From Myxococcales bacterium (GTDB taxonomy: Bacteria > Myxococcota_A > Polyangia > Polyangiales > Houyiibacteriaceae): a stretch of DNA of 44,352 bases. Below the pieces are notes generated by a model, which worked only from the letters and a program-made list of their open reading frames with translations, searched no databases and was not told where the DNA came from. The stretch spans positions 1-44,352 of the forward strand of contig JAHEEE010000001.1 of NCBI GenBank assembly GCA_024640845.1, in the 5' to 3' direction. A program made the translations under genes and the position numbers. Positions 41,022-44,352 of this stretch are shown one piece after another. Numbering within the stretch: the first letter of the stretch is position 1; every line of letters starts with the position of its first letter.

Positions 41022-42125
41022 TCAGCGGAGGATGCGAAGTCTCTTGGGACCTTCACCCTCGGGGGCCTCTTCTCCGCCCGTGCGCTCGAAGTGGATTTTG
41101 GCGACCTGTTCCGCGAGGGTGTCCGCGATACTCGCGAAGGCGACTCCGGCTGCCGATGCGGGAGCCGCTTGGACGACCGGCGTTCCTTGGTCGCCCCACT
41201 CGCGAACCTCGGTTGCAATGGGCACCTGGCCGAACAGCGGGGCGCCGGCAAACTCCGCGATCTTCGCGCCCCCGCCGCTGCCAAAGAGCTCGTGCTTGAC
41301 CCCTGCGCTGTCGATGAAGTGGCTCATGTTCTCGACCACGCCGAGGATCGGGACGTTGAGCTTCTGGCACATCGAGACGGACTTGTAGACATCCTGTAGG
41401 GCCACTTCCTGAGGGGTAGTCACGATGATGGCGCCCGTCAGCCGCAGCTTCTGCGCGAGCGTCAACGCGACGTCGCCCGTCCCAGGCGGTGAATCGATGA
41501 TGAGATAGTCGAGGCCGCCCCAATCGACGTCGGTCACGAACTGCTGCAACGCCCCATGTAGCATCGGGCCTCTCCAGACGATCGCTTGTTTGGGATCCTC
41601 CAAGAGGAAGCCGATGCTCATGAGCTTGATTCCGAATCGCTGAAGCGGTTGGATTCGTTTGCCATCTTTCGACGTAGGGTGTCCTTCGATGCCCAACATG
41701 GTGGGAAGCGACGGCCCATAAATGTCCGCGTCGAGCAGCCCGACTCGCGTCCCCAGGCGTCGCAGCGCGAGCGCCAGGTTCGTCGCCACGGTGCTCTTTC
41801 CAACGCCCCCTTTTCCGCTCATGACCAGAATCACGTTCCGCACGTCCGGGAGCGGGTCCTCGCTCGTTGCTTCGCGGGTCGGTACGCTCACCTCGACGTC
41901 GAGCTCGACGAAGTCGACACCGAGTGGCTGCAAGGCGGCCTCTACACGGTTCTGGATCGTTTTGCGGACGTCTTCCGAGGGTGAGCTGATGCGGATCTTC
42001 GCCCGCACACGGCCTTCTTCGAGCTCGACTCCGAGGAGCGTTCCAAGAGCGCCGAGTGGCTTCTCGAAGATCGGGTCTTCGACTTTGCGAAGGGCTTCTT
42101 TGACGTCATCGAGGTTCACGGCCAC
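41022..42125 (-). CDS. Mrp/NBP35-type P-loop ATPase (ApbC-like), no CXXC
   Basis: 367 residues from GTG 42125, with AGGGG 5 bases upstream. An N-terminal DUF59/MIP18-like domain (DDVKEALRKVEDP... VRVKIRISSPS-type) precedes the deviant Walker A SGKGGVGKST, then DADIYGPSLPTMLG, WRGPML, IIDSPPGTGD and VVTTPQEVAL. The stretch ENMSHFIDSAGVKHELFGSGGG occupies the place where ApbC has the CPHC iron-sulfur motif, and no CXXC is present. It belongs to the Fe-S scaffold/carrier family, although the cluster ligands are missing here. Actinobacterial relatives are also CXXC-less. Confidence 0.9.
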   Translation of the reverse strand: MAVNLDDVKEALRKVEDPIFEKPLGALGTLLGVELEEGRVRAKIRISSPSEDVRKTIQNRVEAALQPLGVDFVELDVEVSVPTREATSEDPLPDVRNVILVMSGKGGVGKSTVATNLALALRRLGTRVGLLDADIYGPSLPTMLGIEGHPTSKDGKRIQPLQRFGIKLMSIGFLLEDPKQAIVWRGPMLHGALQQFVTDVDWGGLDYLIIDSPPGTGDVALTLAQKLRLTGAIIVTTPQEVALQDVYKSVSMCQKLNVPILGVVENMSHFIDSAGVKHELFGSGGGAKIAEFAGAPLFGQVPIATEVREWGDQGTPVVQAAPASAAGVAFASIADTLAEQVAKIHFERTGGEEAPEGEGPKRLRILR

Positions 42126-42164
42126 AGCGCCCCTGCTCTAGAGCGCCTGTTTCCGTGCGTCAAG

Positions 42165-43511
42165 GTGGGCAAACTTCGGCTTGGTCCGAGGCCCGAGTAT
42201 GCTGCCACGGTGGCTTTCTGGGAGCGCAGGTGGGCTCTTCCCTTCACGATCTTCGTGTTGTGTGCCGGGGTTTACTGCGCAACCGCCGCGGGGCGGCTGA
42301 CGCAACCGTCGGCCAACAACCACTACGTGCACCTCGCTCGCGCGTGGCTCGACGGACGTCTCGACCTCGGCCCGGTCGCGCCGGGTACGAATGATTGGGC
42401 TTGCTTCGATACCGTCAACCGTGGCCCGTGTCCGCCCGGGCGTTATGCGTTTTCCGGATCGGACGCCGAGCGCTATCGTTGGTACGTCTCGTTTCCACCG
42501 CTGCCCGCCGTGCTGTTGGTACCGGTGGTTGCCATCTTCGGCCTCTCCACGCTCGACACGTTGCTGTGGGTGCTGCTTGCGGGTCTCGCCCCCGCGCTCT
42601 TGTTCATCGTGCTTCGCTTCTTGCGCGAGTCCCACCGCGCGGAACGCACCGAGCGAGAGAATCTCCTCTTAACCGGTCTCTTTGCCGTCGGGTCGGTGTA
42701 CTATTTCGTTGCGGTGCAAGGGACAGTTTGGTTCGCTGCGCACGTCGTCGCGTCCATCTTCATCTGTCTCTACTTGCTGTACGCATTCGGTGCGCGCCGC
42801 CCGACCGCGGCAGGCCTAGCGCTCGGGCTCGCGTTTTTGTGCAGGCCTGCCACCCTCCTCTTGGCGATGTTCTTCGTCATAGAGGCCTTCCGCGCCGAGA
42901 GAAGAGGCCGCGGCGACCTGATACGGCGCTTGGTTCTCTTCGGGCTTCCACTTGGCGTTCTCGGGATGCTCGCCATGGGTCACAACCTCGCAAGGTTCGG
43001 TGATCCCTTCGAGTTCGGACACCGGTTTCTCCAGGTCCGATGGCGCTCGCGCATCGAGGCGTGGGGATTATTCAGCGCGCACTATCTTCCGAGGAACCTT
43101 GCCGTCTTCTTCTTGTCGCTTCCCTGGTGGGTCGGACAGAGCCCGTTCGTGCGCATTAGCCGTCATGGGCTGGCGCTCTGGTTCACGACACCGAACCTGC
43201 TCTGGAGCATCTGGCCCAAGAAGCTGGACCTCACGATCGCCGGACTCTGGCTGGCGGCGCTATCAACGGCGATCTGCACACTTCTCTACCAGAACACCGG
43301 TTGGGTGCAGTTCGGGCCGCGCTTCGCCCTCGATTACCTCCCGGTTCTCTTCTTGCTGGTTGCCCTGAGTCGCCGCAGCTTTGGCAGGGTATTCTGGGCC
43401 TGTGCGGTCTTCGCGGTGGTCGTCAATACATTTGGAGCCGCCACCTTCAACCGGCATCATCAGTTCTACGACGACGACCCGACACAACGAGTGATCTTTC
43501 AACCCGATTGA
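42165..43511 (+). CDS. polytopic membrane protein, GT-C glycosyltransferase-like
   Basis: 448 residues with about ten to twelve hydrophobic helices. The N-terminal loop NNHYVHLARAWLDGRLDL, the periplasmic WYVSFPPLPAVLLVP and later PRFALDYLPVLFLLVAL fit a GT-C glycosyltransferase/mannosyltransferase-like protein using a polyprenyl-linked sugar. A conserved acidic pair is not certain. The GTG at 42165 is used; a GTG at 42210 would make a shorter N-terminus. It diverges from mrp and its 3' end overlaps the convergent last gene by 13 bases. Substrate and direction of transfer unknown. Confidence 0.65.
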   Translation: MGKLRLGPRPEYAATVAFWERRWALPFTIFVLCAGVYCATAAGRLTQPSANNHYVHLARAWLDGRLDLGPVAPGTNDWACFDTVNRGPCPPGRYAFSGSDAERYRWYVSFPPLPAVLLVPVVAIFGLSTLDTLLWVLLAGLAPALLFIVLRFLRESHRAERTERENLLLTGLFAVGSVYYFVAVQGTVWFAAHVVASIFICLYLLYAFGARRPTAAGLALGLAFLCRPATLLLAMFFVIEAFRAERRGRGDLIRRLVLFGLPLGVLGMLAMGHNLARFGDPFEFGHRFLQVRWRSRIEAWGLFSAHYLPRNLAVFFLSLPWWVGQSPFVRISRHGLALWFTTPNLLWSIWPKKLDLTIAGLWLAALSTAICTLLYQNTGWVQFGPRFALDYLPVLFLLVALSRRSFGRVFWACAVFAVVVNTFGAATFNRHHQFYDDDPTQRVIFQPD

Positions 43512-44352
43512 TCCGGTTCCTCGACGAGTAGCTGCTCCGCCAGTGCCGACGCTGGTCCTCGAGGTCGAATGACGTGTCGAAGGCCCTGCTCGCCAGCCTC
43601 CTGCCGGAGCTCCCTCAGCTCCTGCACGGCCGCCTCTTCGTCGCCACGCGCGGCGTAGATGTGCGCGTGCACCAAGCGGTGGGACGCTTTCAAGGATGGG
43701 TTGTCGGCAGGGTCCTGCGCGCCAAGGTGCGCGAGCGCTTGCTCGTGCTTGCCACGCACCGCCATGATCAGCGCCTCCATGGCGACCAGCCACACCTCGA
43801 TCGACGGCTCGGTGGGCCTCCCGATCTTGTCGATGGCATGTAACGCGGCGTCGACATCGTCGAACTGAAGCTCGCACGTCGCGAGCGCCTGGTTGCGCAG
43901 CACTGACTGTGGTGCGGTCAGCATCTCGTCTTCGAGCGAGCGGAGCGCATCCCTCGCTTCGCCCCAGAGCCCTGCTTGCGTCAGCGGACCGGTCGCCATC
44001 AGCACGAGCGCGATGTGCCGTTGCGGATCGCTCCGCCGCGCCCGACGCAACGTTCGGCCGAGCGAACGGAGCGCCTCCTCCCGCGCGTCGTCCTCCTGCA
44101 ATCGTTGGCAGAGAACCGAAAGGCCGCGAATGTGGCGCATGCGCCGCACCGAGCTCAGTAGCAAGACCAGGCCGGTGAGCCCTCCGATCGCGGCGGCGAG
44201 GCCAGGGATCTCGTCAGGCGGCATCGTTGTTGCCCGGAGCCCGAAGAAAACCCCCGTTCCGATCACGAGGACTGTCAGCACCGAGCCAATGAAGGATCGC
44301 AGCACCGTCGCGATCGACAGCAGGCCGAATGGAACACCCCACGCAAGACTCC
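43499..44352 (-). CDS. membrane protein with helical repeats, 5' truncated by window edge
   Basis: The frame is open to the right edge, so the start is outside the window. The visible protein begins with hydrophobic helices (WGVPFGLLSIATVL, FIGSVLTVLVIGTGVFFGL and IPGLAAAIGGLTGLVLLLSS) and continues as a soluble alpha-helical domain with TPR-like pairs (WGEARDALRSLEDEM, CELQFDDVDAALHAIDKI, GKHEQALAHLG, ARGDEEAAVQELREL). A GTG at 44305 would be a possible internal start but interrupts hydrophobic sequence. Function unknown; TPR-like domains usually mediate protein contacts. Confidence 0.6.
   Translation of the reverse strand, partial: SLAWGVPFGLLSIATVLRSFIGSVLTVLVIGTGVFFGLRATTMPPDEIPGLAAAIGGLTGLVLLLSSVRRMRHIRGLSVLCQRLQEDDAREEALRSLGRTLRRARRSDPQRHIALVLMATGPLTQAGLWGEARDALRSLEDEMLTAPQSVLRNQALATCELQFDDVDAALHAIDKIGRPTEPSIEVWLVAMEALIMAVRGKHEQALAHLGAQDPADNPSLKASHRLVHAHIYAARGDEEAAVQELRELRQEAGEQGLRHVIRPRGPASALAEQLLVEEPDQSG

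Overview
The window is GC-rich, densely coded DNA from a Gram-negative bacterium. It carries an outer-membrane polysaccharide-export lipoprotein, porins, lipoproteins and CcmC. The mix of a Kazal-repeat lipoprotein, paired ArsA-like ATPases, an RDD protein with LLDRVDV-type repeats, a TANGO2/NRDE protein, an EXPERA protein and many acyl-CoA genes suggests a deltaproteobacterial or Myxococcota-like organism. That placement is inference from gene content only; no rRNA or tRNA gene was seen. The first and last genes run off the window.

Layout. 1-2.3 kb: lipid-type enzymes (alpha/beta hydrolase, EXPERA membrane protein, short-chain dehydrogenase). 2.4-8.5 kb: a tightly packed plus-strand operon with stop/start overlaps or near-abutting genes (polysaccharide-export lipoprotein, phosphopantetheinyl transferase, pyrophosphatase-like protein, GNAT/FemAB-like acyltransferase, CNNM/CBS membrane protein, UbiA prenyltransferase, unknown protein). 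8.5-11.4 kb: a second UbiA paralogue on the minus strand, then two overlapping ArsA-like ATPases. 11.4-17 kb: a polyhydroxyalkanoate-system protein, an RpoD-type sigma factor, and an MccB/MccA-like acyl-CoA carboxylase pair. 17-20.4 kb: a minus-strand operon of ferredoxin reductase, MerR regulator and diiron oxygenase, with an operator-like dyad upstream. 20.4-22.9 kb: mercaptopyruvate sulfurtransferase, double-hotdog thioesterase, TANGO2-like protein.

22.9-26.6 kb (minus): zinc metallopeptidase, three-module Kazal lipoprotein, sirtuin, and a broken locus where a porin N-terminus runs out of frame into the C-terminus of a DUF4136-like protein. 26.6-28 kb: small exported protein and repeat-bearing RDD protein. 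28.3-31.1 kb (minus): beta-barrel porin and ammonium transporter, each with a terminator. 31.2-33.2 kb: DHH-type phosphoesterase and adenosine deaminase. 33.1-35.6 kb (minus): glycine dehydrogenase subunit 2, overlapping the deaminase tail to tail, and a third ArsA-like ATPase. 35.7-39.7 kb: CcmC, CcmD-like protein, a 42-residue membrane protein, acyl-CoA dehydrogenase, an exported kinase-like protein and a reduced histidine kinase. 39.7-44.3 kb: RarA, an Mrp-type ATPase without its CXXC motif, a GT-C-like membrane protein, and a partial membrane/helical-repeat protein.

Themes are acyl-CoA and lipid metabolism, isoprenoid transfer (two UbiA proteins) and deviant-Walker ATPases (three ArsA-like plus one Mrp). 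No CRISPR array, integrase, transposase or phage module was seen. The best candidates for undescribed biology are the UbiA-unknown-UbiA-ArsA-ArsA neighbourhood, the reductase/MerR/diiron operon, the DHH protein with rearranged motif order, and the exported kinase-like protein.
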